Shown here: positions 51,893 through 60,255 of the stretch, piece after piece
How positions within the stretch are numbered: the stretch's first letter is position 1
Layout: each line of letters opens with the position of its first letter
Source of the DNA: Streptomyces spororaveus
GTDB taxonomy: Bacteria > Actinomycetota > Actinomycetes > Streptomycetales > Streptomycetaceae
Assembly (NCBI RefSeq): GCF_016755875.1
Contig: NZ_BNED01000005.1
Span: forward strand, 3,451,001-3,515,000
Direction: 5' to 3'
Length of the DNA stretch: 64,000 bases
Notes under the pieces: model-generated
Databases searched by the model: none
What the model was told of the DNA's origin: nothing
What the model saw: only the letters and a program-made list of their open reading frames with translations
Program-made: the position numbers and the translations under genes

Positions 51893-52933
51893 TCAGAGGG
51901 TCGTGGCGACCTTGATCTGGCCGTCGACGATCTTCTTCTTGGCCTCGTCCAGCTGGGCCTGGATGTCCTTGAGGTGGTCACCCGTGGTCGTCAGCGAGAC
52001 ACCGTTCTCGGCGAGCGAGTAGGCGTGGGTGCCGGTCATCGGCTTGCCGTCCTGGACGGACTTGACGAGCTCGAAGACACCGGTGTCGACGTTCTTGACG
52101 ACCGAGGTCAGGATCGAGCCGGCGTACTTGGCCAGCGCCGGGTCCTTGGCCTGGTCCGAGTCGACGCCGATCGCCCACGCGCCCGGCTTGGCGGCGACGG
52201 CCTCGATGGCGCCGGCGCCGGAGCCGCCCGCGGCCGAGTAGATCACGTCGATGCCCTTGTCGAGCATGCCCTTGGCAGCGGCCTTGCCCTTGTCCGGGGC
52301 GCCGAAGCCGGACATGTCCGTACCGGTGGACAGGTACTGGATCTGGACGTTGGCGTCCGGCTTGGTGTCCTTGACGCCCTGCTGGAAGCCGGCGGCGAAC
52401 TTCTTGATCAGGGGGATGTCCACCCCGCCGATGAAGCCGATCTGGCCGTCCTTGGACTTCAGCGCGGCGGCGACACCGGCGAGGTAGGAGCCCTGCTCCT
52501 CGGTGAAGACGATCGAGGAGACGTTCGGCTTCTCGGAGACCGAGTCGACGAGGCCGAACGTGGTCTTCGGGTACTTGGCCGCGGCCTTTTCGAGCGCGTC
52601 CTTGTAGGCGAAGCCGACACCGACGACGGGGTTGTAGCCGCCCTCGGCGAGGGAGACGAGGCGCTGCTCGCGGTCGGCCGGGGTCTCACCGGTCTTGGCG
52701 GTGAGCTCCTTGGTCTCGACACCGAGGTCCGCCTTGGCCTTGTCCAGGCCACGCGCGGCGGAGTCGTTGAAGGAGTTGTCGCCGCGGCCGCCGACGTCGT
52801 AGGCCATGCCGACCTTGATCTTGCCGTCGCCGGAGCCGGAGCTCTCGGTGGACGACTCACCGCAAGCGGTGGCGGAGAGAGCGAGGGCCGCAGTCACGAT
52901 GGACGCGGAGACGATCTTGGATACCCGGCGCAA
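51893..52933 (-). CDS. bmpA: BmpA-family nucleoside-binding lipoprotein
   Basis: The 346-residue protein has a lipobox (LALSATAC, lipid Cys at 24), a Ser/Gly linker and the PnrA/BmpA fold: IKVGMAYDVGGRGDNSFNDSAARGLDKAK, NPVVGVGFAYKDALEKAAAKYP, IVFTEEQGSYLAGVAAAL, IGFIGGVDIPLIKKFAAGFQQG and YSAAGGSGAGAIEA. The SFND and FTEEQGSYLAG elements line the nucleoside pocket in characterised members. It captures nucleosides outside the cell for the permeases. The start is a TTG at 52933. The operator lies 62 bp upstream. Confidence 0.95.
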   Translation of the reverse strand: MRRVSKIVSASIVTAALALSATACGESSTESSGSGDGKIKVGMAYDVGGRGDNSFNDSAARGLDKAKADLGVETKELTAKTGETPADREQRLVSLAEGGYNPVVGVGFAYKDALEKAAAKYPKTTFGLVDSVSEKPNVSSIVFTEEQGSYLAGVAAALKSKDGQIGFIGGVDIPLIKKFAAGFQQGVKDTKPDANVQIQYLSTGTDMSGFGAPDKGKAAAKGMLDKGIDVIYSAAGGSGAGAIEAVAAKPGAWAIGVDSDQAKDPALAKYAGSILTSVVKNVDTGVFELVKSVQDGKPMTGTHAYSLAENGVSLTTTGDHLKDIQAQLDEAKKKIVDGQIKVATTL

Positions 52934-52991
52934 GAGGAGGGTCCCTTCGAGACTGACCGAAAGCGCCTCTTCCGGCGCTGGTTTCGCGGCG

Positions 52992-53007
52992 ATCGTAACG
53001 CGCGTAG
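52992..53007 (-). promoter_or_regulatory. bmpA promoter with near-consensus operator
   Basis: TAACGCGCGTAG (52996-53007) keeps the ACGCGCGTAG core with changes only at the left edge. On the minus strand it runs straight into TACGAT (52997-52992), a good -10 hexamer. Confidence 0.7.
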
Positions 53008-53503
53008 ATGTCAGTTTAAGGCCCGTTCATGAGTCGTTATCGGATCGACGCGCATCGGGACGCATTCGACACGAGCCACTACCTTCCGTCACCGACCTGC
53101 ACACGCAAGCGGCCTCGAAACCGGTCACAACGGGAGCTCTCGACCCACCGGCGGGCAACACCGGCCGGAATTCAAAATTCCGAGAATCGACCATGCGCAC
53201 CCTTTCCCTTGAACCGGTGAACCTCAATGCGCAAATGAATAGATTCAGCCAGTGGACGCAATTTCGCCAACCTGTCTCAATCCCTCACCCACCTGCATGA
53301 AGTGATGCGCGCCACATCACGAAAAATAGATTGACCACCCGCCCGCCCTCCATGTCAGATGACCAAACCAAGGGGACCTGATGGGCAAACCTTTACTCGA
53401 TCGAAGGGCATTCCCGCCCTGCATCACACCTGTCCGGGCGGGAATTCCCTCATGCGCCACCGGTTTCCCGGGAGTCGAAGAAACACAAAAGAGAAGCGGA
53501 GAC
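53008..53503. other. AT-richer intergenic region without a clear gene
   Basis: About 500 bp with lower G+C than the window average. Short frames exist on both strands but have no ribosome-binding site or family resemblance. A 10-bp inverted repeat (ATTCCCGCCC at 53410-53419, complement at 53436-53445) would make a hairpin in the leader of the secreted-protein gene at 53504. Confidence 0.4.
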
Positions 53504-53875
53504 ATGAAGAAGAAGTCGATCGTTCAGCTCGGCGCCGCCGCGCTGACCGTCATGTCCGTGGGTGTCGGCTCGCCGGCCATCGCCGCGAGCCCCGCGTCGG
53601 CGGCTCCGGCCGCTGTCTCCGGTGCGAAGCCGGGGCCGCAGGACGCGAGTTGCAACACGTGGAAGACGAGCCGCGCCCCTTGGGGCGGCTCCGCGTACTG
53701 CAGTGGCATGGCCTGGGCGGACACGTTTCGCGTGAAGCTCACGTGCATCAACTACCGCGGCCAGACGTTCACCGTCCACGGACCCTGGAAGCACACGAAC
53801 GAAACCTCCAGCGCGACCTGCTCGTCCGACCCGAACGTCGGCGTCCTGAGTGTGGCCGTAGAGGAATCCGCGTAA
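53504..53875 (+). CDS. Small secreted cysteine-containing protein
   Basis: The 123-residue protein has a signal peptide (KKKSIVQLGAAALTVMSVGVGSPAIAASPASA, cut near residue 35). The mature domain of ~80 residues has four cysteines: SCNTWKTSRAPWGGSAYCSG, DTFRVKLTCINYRGQTF and HTNETSSATCSSDPNVGVLSVAVEE. Two disulfides are likely. GCGGAGA lies before the ATG. It is clearly related to the next gene. The role is unknown; it could be an extracellular inhibitor or surface protein. Confidence 0.8.
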   Translation: MKKKSIVQLGAAALTVMSVGVGSPAIAASPASAAPAAVSGAKPGPQDASCNTWKTSRAPWGGSAYCSGMAWADTFRVKLTCINYRGQTFTVHGPWKHTNETSSATCSSDPNVGVLSVAVEESA

Positions 53876-53908
53876 GTCCTTCGTACGATCAAAATCGGGG
53901 AGAATAAA

Positions 53909-54238
53909 ATGCACAAGGCCAAGATCGCCAGCCTCGTCGGAATCGGAATGGCGGCTGCGTCGCTCATTACCGCGCCCTCCGCATCCGCAGCCACCAATGG
54001 CGCCGAGGCGATTAGCTGCGAGACGTGGCAGTCCGGCAGCACCGGTTACGCCAAATGTACGGGGCTGTGGCCCTTCATCGACCGCTTCCGCGTCAAGGTG
54101 ACCTGCATCGACTCGCACGGCACCCAGGCGGTCATCAAGGGCAGCACCAAGCAGAACGGCGAGACGTCGTCCGCCACGTGCCCCGGGGCCCCGAACACGG
54201 GCATCTACAAGCTCGGATACGAGCACTGGCGCATCTGA
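53909..54238 (+). CDS. Small secreted protein, paralogue of its upstream neighbour
   Basis: The 109-residue protein has a signal peptide (ASLVGIGMAAASLITAPSASA, cut near residue 27) and a mature domain with four cysteines in the same order as the neighbour: SCETWQSGSTGYAKCTG, DRFRVKVTCIDSHGT, NGETSSATCPGAPNTG. The shared DxFRVKxTCI and ETSSATC stretches show a tandem duplication. A GGGGAGAATAAA sequence precedes the ATG. The gap between the two genes is 33 bp, so they are probably co-transcribed. Confidence 0.82.
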   Translation: MHKAKIASLVGIGMAAASLITAPSASAATNGAEAISCETWQSGSTGYAKCTGLWPFIDRFRVKVTCIDSHGTQAVIKGSTKQNGETSSATCPGAPNTGIYKLGYEHWRI

Positions 54239-54319
54239 TCCGCCACTGAGCCCGCGCCTTCCCGCACGCAGCGTTCAAGCGCCGTGTGCCGGTGGCAAGG
54301 CGTGGCTCGAATCCACCGG

Positions 54320-54348
54320 AGGGGCCGGGCGCTGACGGCCCGGCCCCT
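54320..54348. terminator. Bidirectional terminator
   Basis: An 11-bp stem (AGGGGCCGGGC and complement) with a 7-nt loop sits between the secreted-protein gene and the convergent amidohydrolase gene. Confidence 0.85.
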
Positions 54349-54352
54349 TCGG

Positions 54353-55615
54353 TCAACGGTCCCCGGCGGGCCTCGCGCGTCGCCCGTCGAGCAGCGCCGC
54401 GGCCGTGAAGAACTCCACGCCGACCGCGATCGCGGACTCGTCCACGTCGAAGTCCCCGCGGTGCAGGTCGCGCTTGGCGCTGTCGCCGGGCGTACGCACG
54501 CCCAGCCGGGCCATCGCGCCCGGGACGTGCTCCAGGTACCAGGAGAAGTCCTCCCCGCCCAAGCTCTGCTCGGTGTCCTCGACCGACTCCGCTCCGCAGC
54601 GGACCCCCATCGCCTCCCGCAGCAGTTCGGTGATCACCGGGTCGTTGACCACCGGCGGCACCCCGCGCACGTGGTTGATCTCGAACTTGGCCCCGTGCAT
54701 GGTCGCGATCTCGTCGATCGCCGCGTGGATCATGTCCGGCGCCTCGTGCCAGGCGTTCAGGTCCAGGCAGCGCACGGTTCCGGACAGCTCGGCGTGCATC
54801 GGGATGACGTTGCAGGCGTGCCCGGCCTCGATCCGGCCCCAGGTGACGGACATGCCCGAGCGGGCGTCCATCCGGCGGGCCAGCAGGGCCGGGGCGTCGA
54901 CGGCCACCCGGGCGGCGGCCGTCACCAGGTCGGTGGTCAGGTGCGGGCGCGCGGTGTGCCCGCCGGAGCCGGAGAGCGTGACCTCCAGCCGGTCGCAGGC
55001 GGAGGTGATGGGACCGGCCCGCAGCCCGATGCGCCCCGCGTCGACCCGGGGGTCGCAGTGCACGGCGACGATCCGGCCGACGCCGTCCAGGACCCCGGAC
55101 TCGATGGCATCGGTGGCCCCGCCCGGCAGCACCTCCTCGGCGGGCTGGAAGAGCAGCCGGACGGGGCGGGGCAGCAGCCCCTGCCGGTCGAGCTCGGCGA
55201 GGACCAGTCCGGCACCGAGGACCACCGCGGTGTGCACGTCGTGACCGCAGGCGTGGGCGCGGTCCGGGAAGGTCGAACGGTACGAGACGTGCGTCTTGGC
55301 GTCCGGGATGGGCAGGGCGTCGATGTCCGCGCGCAGGGCCAGCATCGGCCGGCCGCCGTCCCAGATGCCCACGTCACAGATCAGGCCCGTGCCGGACTTC
55401 AGCACGCGTGGTCGCAGGCCGGCTTTCTCCAGCCGGGCCTTGATCGCCGCGGTGGTACGGAATTCCTGGTGTCCGAGCTCCGGGTGCATGTGCAAGTCCC
55501 GGCGGAAGGCGATCAGTTCGGTACGCAGGTGGTCCGGAAGCTTGCCGGGCAGCTCGGGCCGGTCGGACACGGCGGGCTGGGCGGTCTGGGACTCGCGGGA
55601 CATCAACTGGTTCAC
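54353..55615 (-). CDS. M20-family amidohydrolase
   Basis: The 420-residue metallo-amidohydrolase has FRRDLHMHPELGHQEFRT near residue 38, LRADIDALPI near 94, HACGHDVHTAVVLGAG near 122 (metal His/Asp), and LLFQPAEEVLPGGATDA near 155 (catalytic Glu pair). A dimerisation lobe with GGHTARP and a final metal His in the LGGEDFSWYLEHVPG region complete the fold. Members hydrolyse N-acyl amino acids or indole conjugates. The substrate is unknown. The GTG at 55615 has TACCCT 7 nt before it, suggesting a leaderless mRNA; ATG 55603 is an alternative. Confidence 0.92.
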   Translation of the reverse strand: MNQLMSRESQTAQPAVSDRPELPGKLPDHLRTELIAFRRDLHMHPELGHQEFRTTAAIKARLEKAGLRPRVLKSGTGLICDVGIWDGGRPMLALRADIDALPIPDAKTHVSYRSTFPDRAHACGHDVHTAVVLGAGLVLAELDRQGLLPRPVRLLFQPAEEVLPGGATDAIESGVLDGVGRIVAVHCDPRVDAGRIGLRAGPITSACDRLEVTLSGSGGHTARPHLTTDLVTAAARVAVDAPALLARRMDARSGMSVTWGRIEAGHACNVIPMHAELSGTVRCLDLNAWHEAPDMIHAAIDEIATMHGAKFEINHVRGVPPVVNDPVITELLREAMGVRCGAESVEDTEQSLGGEDFSWYLEHVPGAMARLGVRTPGDSAKRDLHRGDFDVDESAIAVGVEFFTAAALLDGRRARPAGDR

Positions 55616-55740
55616 CCGTTGAAGGGTAGGCCCACGGACGGGTCAACTGGCCGGGGATCACGAAAAGTTCATGCCGTTAGGGGAAAGAAACCCGGCCTCT
55701 GGACGCATGACCGGATGCACCCGGGGGTAAACTCGCGCGC

Positions 55741-56913
55741 TCATCCGGCCGTGGGAGCCGCCTGGGCAGGCAGTCTGCGCACATCGCGGGCGGTGTCGGT
55801 GACCCCCGCGAGGAAGCTGCGGGCGCGGGGGGAGGCGGCCCCGGTGAGCCAGGCGGGGTCCACATCGCATACGGCGACCGTGACACCGGTACCGGTCAGG
55901 GCGTAGGGCAGCGTGTGGACGACGGTGGACGGAAAGCTGACGATGGTCCGGCCGACCGGACCGCGCCGGGCGATCAGCTCCAGCGGCAGGTCCGGGCGTA
56001 CGATCTCCAGCCCCGTCGCCCGGCTCAGGGCGCGCAGCTTCTCCGGGGACTCGCGGCGGTGGGCGAAGTAGCGGGTGGCGCCGTGCTCCAGGGTGAGGGC
56101 GCGCACGGCGTCCAGATAGCGGTCCGGGTCGACCACCCCGGTCTCCACGAGCGAGGTGCCGACGAGGTCGGTGCCCTTGGTCAGCCGGGGCGGGCCGAAC
56201 CGGGCGCGGGTCCAGGCGAAGTCGTTGACCCGCAGTGTCATGCCGCCGTGCGCGGTGACGGGCATCGAGCTGAACACCTCGACGCGGTGGCCGCGGTGTG
56301 CGGCCGGGGTGAAGCGGCGGCGCGCGGTCGCCGAGACGGGTGCGTACGCCAGCTCGCGGACCCGGCCGGGCAGTCCGCCGCCGCCGACCCGGTGCCACCG
56401 TACGAGCCGTTCGCCGCGGGCGGTCTGGGCCATGAACTCCATGGTGGCGGTGCCGTCGTCGACCACCACGAGTTCCTCGGCGCGCACGAGGGTGAGCAGC
56501 AGCTGGACGTAGCGCGAGAAGGGGTCGCCGACGACGACCGTGCGCGCGGCGCGCACCTCGCGCGCCAGCGCGGCGAGCGCCTTCAGCGGCGCGAACCGGC
56601 TGCCGCGCGCCTCCTGCCACCGCACCTCGTGCCCCTCGTCCCGCGCCAGCGCGGCCACCCGGCGCAGCTGGCCGCGGGACATCGGGTCGGTGGGCGGCAG
56701 GACGACGATCCGCAGGGGTGCCGCGGCGCCCGCCGGCCGGGGGGCGGTGCCGGAGGGGGCCCCGCCGTCGGTCCGGCGCCCCCGCTGGCGCGGGACTCCG
56801 TCCAGCTGCGGCTGCGCTCCGGGGCGCGCGTACGCCCACTCCAGCACGTTCAGGAGCTGGACCGGACTCTCGACGAACGCCAGGGTGGAGGCGGAGGGGG
56901 CGGAGGGGGTCAC
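55741..56913 (-). CDS. Glycosyltransferase-like protein of the nonulosonic-acid cluster
   Basis: The 390-residue protein has TLAFVESPVQLLNVLEWAYA near the start, LRIVVLPPTDPMSRGQLRRVAALARDEGHEVRW, TVVVGDPFSRYVQLLLTLVRAEELVVVDDGTATMEFM, and YFAHRRESPEKLRAL near the end. This resembles the polysialyltransferase/GT52-like GT-B enzymes, which add CMP-activated nonulosonic acids to a chain; the match is by general pattern. The second of two GTG codons (56913) is chosen: AAGGAG lies 6 nt upstream. It lies 98 bp downstream of the NeuA-NeuB fusion on the same strand. Confidence 0.75.
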   Translation of the reverse strand: MTPSAPSASTLAFVESPVQLLNVLEWAYARPGAQPQLDGVPRQRGRRTDGGAPSGTAPRPAGAAAPLRIVVLPPTDPMSRGQLRRVAALARDEGHEVRWQEARGSRFAPLKALAALAREVRAARTVVVGDPFSRYVQLLLTLVRAEELVVVDDGTATMEFMAQTARGERLVRWHRVGGGGLPGRVRELAYAPVSATARRRFTPAAHRGHRVEVFSSMPVTAHGGMTLRVNDFAWTRARFGPPRLTKGTDLVGTSLVETGVVDPDRYLDAVRALTLEHGATRYFAHRRESPEKLRALSRATGLEIVRPDLPLELIARRGPVGRTIVSFPSTVVHTLPYALTGTGVTVAVCDVDPAWLTGAASPRARSFLAGVTDTARDVRRLPAQAAPTAG

Positions 56914-57011
56914 CACGTACTCCTTGTCGGGGGGCGGAAACTCGTACGCGCCGGGCCCGGGGGGTGGCGTGCCGGTCAGGCCCGGCAGGACCGGCACGAC
57001 ACCCCCGGGGG

Positions 57012-58703
57012 TCAGACGGCGGCCAGCTCGCCCCGGACGCGGCGGAGCTTCTTCATGGGGCCGAGCTCGGAGTCGTAGACGCGCTTGACGCCGTCGCCGA
57101 GGGCGGTCTCGATGGTGCGGATGTCGCGGACGAGGCGGGTGAGGCCGCCGGGCTCGACGGAGGCGGCTTGGTCCGAGCCCCACATCGCGCGGTCGAGGGT
57201 GATGTGGCGCTCGACGAAGGTGGCGCCGAGGGCGACGGCGGCGAGGGTGGTCTGCAGGCCCGTCTCGTGGCCGGAGTAGCCGATCGGGACGTTGGGGTAC
57301 TCCTCCCGGAGGGTGTTGATCACCCGCAGGTTGAGCTCCTCGGCCTTGGCCGGGTACGTCGAAGTGGCGTGGCAGAGAAGGATGTTGGCGCTGCCGAGCA
57401 CCTCGACCGCGTGGCGGATCTGCTGCGGGGTGGACATGCCCGTGGACAGGACGACGGTGCGGCCGGTGGCGCGCAGGGCGCGCAGCAGCTCGTCGTCGGT
57501 GAGGGAGGCGGAGGCCACCTTGTGGGCGGGGACGTCGAACTTCTCCAGGAAGGCGACGGCCTCGGTGTCCCACGGGGAGGCGAACCAGTCGATGCCGCGC
57601 CTGGCGCAGTGGTCGTCGATGGCCCGGTACTCGTCCTCGCCGAACTCGACCTTGTGGCGGTAGTCGATGTAGGTCATCCGGCCCCAGGGGGTGTCGCGTT
57701 CGATGTCCCACTGGTCGCGCGGGGTGCAGATCTCCGGGGTGCGCTTCTGGAACTTCACGGCGTCGCAGCCCGCTTCGGCGGCGGCGTCGATGAGGGCGAA
57801 GGCGTTGCCGAGGTCGCCGTTGTGGTTGATGCCGATCTCGCCGACGACGTAGACGGGGCGGCCGGGGCCCGCGGCGCGGGAGCCGAAGGTACGCAGGCGG
57901 GGGTCGGGGGTGGTCGTCATGGCAGGAGGCGTCCTTCGGTGCGGGGGTGTACGGGGTGTGGGCTGCGGGTCGGGGTGCGCGTCGCGGTCCGGGGCGGGCT
58001 GTGCGGGGTGTGCTCCCGGGCGCGGGTCGAGCAGGGGTGCGAGCAGTCGGGCACGGGCCAGGTCGTGCGGGTCGTCGATCTCCAGGACCCGGGCGGGGTC
58101 GGTGGCGACGGGGAGGGTGCGGCCGAAGAACCGGTGCCGGGCGGTGCGGAAGCCCGCGGCGTCCATGGCGTAGGCGGCGCCCGTCTCCAGCAGGTCCTGC
58201 GGCCGGTCCTGGCGCCGGGGGCGCAGCGCCTTGTCGTGGTTGACGCCGGCCCCGGAGCCGTCGGCCCCCTCCCGCCAGAGGAACCCGTGGAACGGGGCCA
58301 CGGTCAGGGCCGAGTCCGCCGCCCCGGAGGCGACGGCCACGGCGACGGACTCGACGTCGGAGGTGGCGAGGAAGGGGCTGGTGCACTGGACGAGGAGGAC
58401 CACGTCCACGGCGAGGGAGTGCAGTTCCTCGAAGGCGGCGAGCGCGTGCAGGACGACGGCCTCGCTGCTCGCGGTGTCGCCGGAGAGGGCGGTGGGGCGG
58501 GAGACGACGTCCGCTCCGGCAGCGCGGGCGGCGGCGGCGATCGCCGCGGAGTCGGTGGAGACCACCACGTCGGTGACGGTCGGCGCGGCCCGGCAGGCCA
58601 GGACGGCGCGGGCGACCAGCGGGGTCCCCGCGACCTCGGCGAGGTTCTTGCCCGGGACTCCCTTGGAGCCGCCGCGGGCCGGGATGACGGCGAGGACCCT
58701 CAC
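57012..58703 (-). CDS. Bifunctional CMP-nonulosonate synthetase-nonulosonate synthase (NeuA-NeuB fusion)
   Basis: This is one unbroken 563-codon frame. Residues 1-~225 are a cytidylyltransferase (VLAVIPARGGSKGVPGKNLAEVAGTPLVARAVL, VVVSTDSAAIAAAA, LLVQCTSPFLATSDVES). Residues ~226-261 are a Pro/His/Arg/Ala linker. Residues 262-563 are a NeuB-type synthase (VYVVGEIGINHNGDLGNAFALIDAAAEAGCDAVKFQKRTPE, STGMSTPQQIRHAVEVLG, CHATSTYPAKAEELNLRVI, IGYSGHETGLQT, ERHITLDRAMWGSDQAAS). The latter condenses phosphoenolpyruvate with a hexose to a nine-carbon acid; the former activates it with CTP. No stop lies between the halves. An internal ATG at 57920 could also yield NeuB alone. The GTG start overlaps the upstream gene (GTGA). 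Confidence 0.9.
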   Translation of the reverse strand: MRVLAVIPARGGSKGVPGKNLAEVAGTPLVARAVLACRAAPTVTDVVVSTDSAAIAAAARAAGADVVSRPTALSGDTASSEAVVLHALAAFEELHSLAVDVVLLVQCTSPFLATSDVESVAVAVASGAADSALTVAPFHGFLWREGADGSGAGVNHDKALRPRRQDRPQDLLETGAAYAMDAAGFRTARHRFFGRTLPVATDPARVLEIDDPHDLARARLLAPLLDPRPGAHPAQPAPDRDAHPDPQPTPRTPPHRRTPPAMTTTPDPRLRTFGSRAAGPGRPVYVVGEIGINHNGDLGNAFALIDAAAEAGCDAVKFQKRTPEICTPRDQWDIERDTPWGRMTYIDYRHKVEFGEDEYRAIDDHCARRGIDWFASPWDTEAVAFLEKFDVPAHKVASASLTDDELLRALRATGRTVVLSTGMSTPQQIRHAVEVLGSANILLCHATSTYPAKAEELNLRVINTLREEYPNVPIGYSGHETGLQTTLAAVALGATFVERHITLDRAMWGSDQAASVEPGGLTRLVRDIRTIETALGDGVKRVYDSELGPMKKLRRVRGELAAV

Positions 58704-60079
58704 AGCTCCCCCAGCCTGCGGATCACCGGGGCCACGCGCTGCACACCGTGCCGGTACGCCCCGCGGGCCGCCTCGCGCAGGTGGGCGCGGAGCCGGCGGC
58801 GCAGCCGGGACTCCCCCGCGGCTGGCCGCACCGCGCCGGGCAGCGGGATGCCGTCGGGCGCGAGGTGGTGGCGGGCGAGGATCCCGGGGAGGTATCCGGG
58901 GGCGGTGGTGCGCGTGTAGTAGGGGGCGGGTGAGGGCAGCCGGGCCGCGGCGAGCAATCCGGCGACCTTGGCCCGGGCGACGGCGTAGGGGTCGTGCGCC
59001 GCGCCTGCGGCGGCCTCGGCGGACGAACGCGGCGCGGCCGCGCCGGTCCCGGCCGGGTCGGGGCCCGGGCCCGGGCCCGGGAGTACGCCCTGCGCCGCCA
59101 GCCAGAGCGGATCGCCGGCCGGCAGGAGCCCGGAGTCGATCTGGTCCCAGGAGGCCAGGCAGCCGGAGCCGAGGAAGTGGTGGTTGCCGAGGGCCTCGCG
59201 GATGCCGAGGTCGGTGAGGATCGCCGTCGGGATGGAGCGGTGCAGGGACTCCAGGGCGGCCGTGGAGGAGACGGTGACCAGCAGGTCGGCGCCGTCCAGG
59301 ACCTCGCCCATGTTTCCGTACACCAGGCGGCAGTTGGCGGGCAGTCCGCCCGGGATCCGCTCCGCGAGCCGCTGGTAGGGCTGCTCCTCCAGGTGCGTGG
59401 TGTGCTCCCCGGGCTTGCTGCGCAGCTTGATCAGCACCTCCCGGTCGGGGTGCAGCCGCGCGTGTCCGGCGGCCCGTTCCAGCAGGTAGGCGCGGTCCGC
59501 GCGGCTGTCGGGCACGGAGGGCTGGACGGCGAAGACCACCGTGTGGGCGCGGCTCCCGGCCGGCTCGTACGGCGCTCCGCCCAGGAAGGGCAGCGCGGTC
59601 TCGGTGACGGCGGCGGCGTCCGCACCGACGCCCTCGTACACGGCGCGGAAGCGCTGGGCGTCGTGGCGGGAGTTGGCGAGGACGAGGTCGGCGCCGTGCC
59701 GCAGCAGCAGCCCGTCGGCGAGCTTCTCGTACACGACGCCCACGTAGCCGGTGACGAGTACGGGGCGCCGGGCCGGGGCGGGCCACAGGGCGCGGGCCCC
59801 GTGCAGGACGGCTTGGACGGCCCCTCCGACGAGCGCGAGGACGACCACGTCGTAGTGCTCGCCTTCGATCTCGGCGAGGAACTCGGCGCAGGTCACCTCG
59901 GACAGCCGGTCGGCCCGCACCCCCACCTCACCGAGCTGGCGCGCGGTGGGCGTGGCGCGGCCGCGCAGCAGGAATCCGGTGAGCTGGTGGTCGGGCACGA
60001 GACGGCGGGCGGTGAGTGCGCCCCATTTCCATCGCGTATCGGAATCGGCGAGTACGGCGACGCGTTTGCGTTCTGGCAC
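58700..60079 (-). CDS. Putative glycosyltransferase (DUF6716-like)
   Basis: The 459-residue protein begins RKRVAVLADSDTRWKWGALTARRLVPD, then DVVVLALVGGAVQAVLHGARALW, LVTGYVGVVYEKLADGLLLRHGADLVLANSRHDAQRFR and LIKLRSKPGEHTTHLEEQPYQRL. The second half has VYGNMGEVLDGADLLVTVSSTAALESLHRSIPTAILTDLGI, a nucleotide-sugar-binding pattern of GT-B enzymes. A Pro/Gly-rich insertion lies near residue 345. GTG 60079 is preferred since it starts the conserved part; an ATG at 60127 would add 16 residues. It is the first gene of the leftward nonulosonic-acid operon. Confidence 0.82.
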   Translation of the reverse strand: MPERKRVAVLADSDTRWKWGALTARRLVPDHQLTGFLLRGRATPTARQLGEVGVRADRLSEVTCAEFLAEIEGEHYDVVVLALVGGAVQAVLHGARALWPAPARRPVLVTGYVGVVYEKLADGLLLRHGADLVLANSRHDAQRFRAVYEGVGADAAAVTETALPFLGGAPYEPAGSRAHTVVFAVQPSVPDSRADRAYLLERAAGHARLHPDREVLIKLRSKPGEHTTHLEEQPYQRLAERIPGGLPANCRLVYGNMGEVLDGADLLVTVSSTAALESLHRSIPTAILTDLGIREALGNHHFLGSGCLASWDQIDSGLLPAGDPLWLAAQGVLPGPGPGPDPAGTGAAAPRSSAEAAAGAAHDPYAVARAKVAGLLAAARLPSPAPYYTRTTAPGYLPGILARHHLAPDGIPLPGAVRPAAGESRLRRRLRAHLREAARGAYRHGVQRVAPVIRRLGEL

Positions 60080-60255
60080 GCGGCAGAAGCTATTCCGCAA
60101 TTTCGGTGATCGGCCCAACGACCGCACAACAGCGGGTTAACAACGTGTCGACCAAATGCGAAAGCGGACGGGTTAACTCGCCCGCCCCGCGCCGTTCACA
60201 TGGAATCCGCATCCGGGCCACAGTGAATGCCGGGCGGCACCCTAATGTCTCGCTG
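60080..60255. promoter_or_regulatory. Divergent promoter region of the glycopolymer cluster
   Basis: These 176 bp separate the leftward operon (from 60079) and the rightward glycosyltransferase genes (from 60256). TAATGT at 60243-60248 is a -10-like box 7 nt before the GTG at 60256, suggesting a leaderless transcript. The middle is AT-richer than the surroundings. Confidence 0.5.

Noticed and set aside
53027..53300. Small frames on both strands in the AT-richer gap
   Set aside because: They lack ribosome-binding sites and recognisable features, and they overlap each other.
55741..58386. An apparent 881-residue fusion ending in the polysialyltransferase-like protein
   Set aside because: The frame upstream of 56913 is a shadow of the NeuA-NeuB gene, and AAGGAG precedes the GTG at 56913.
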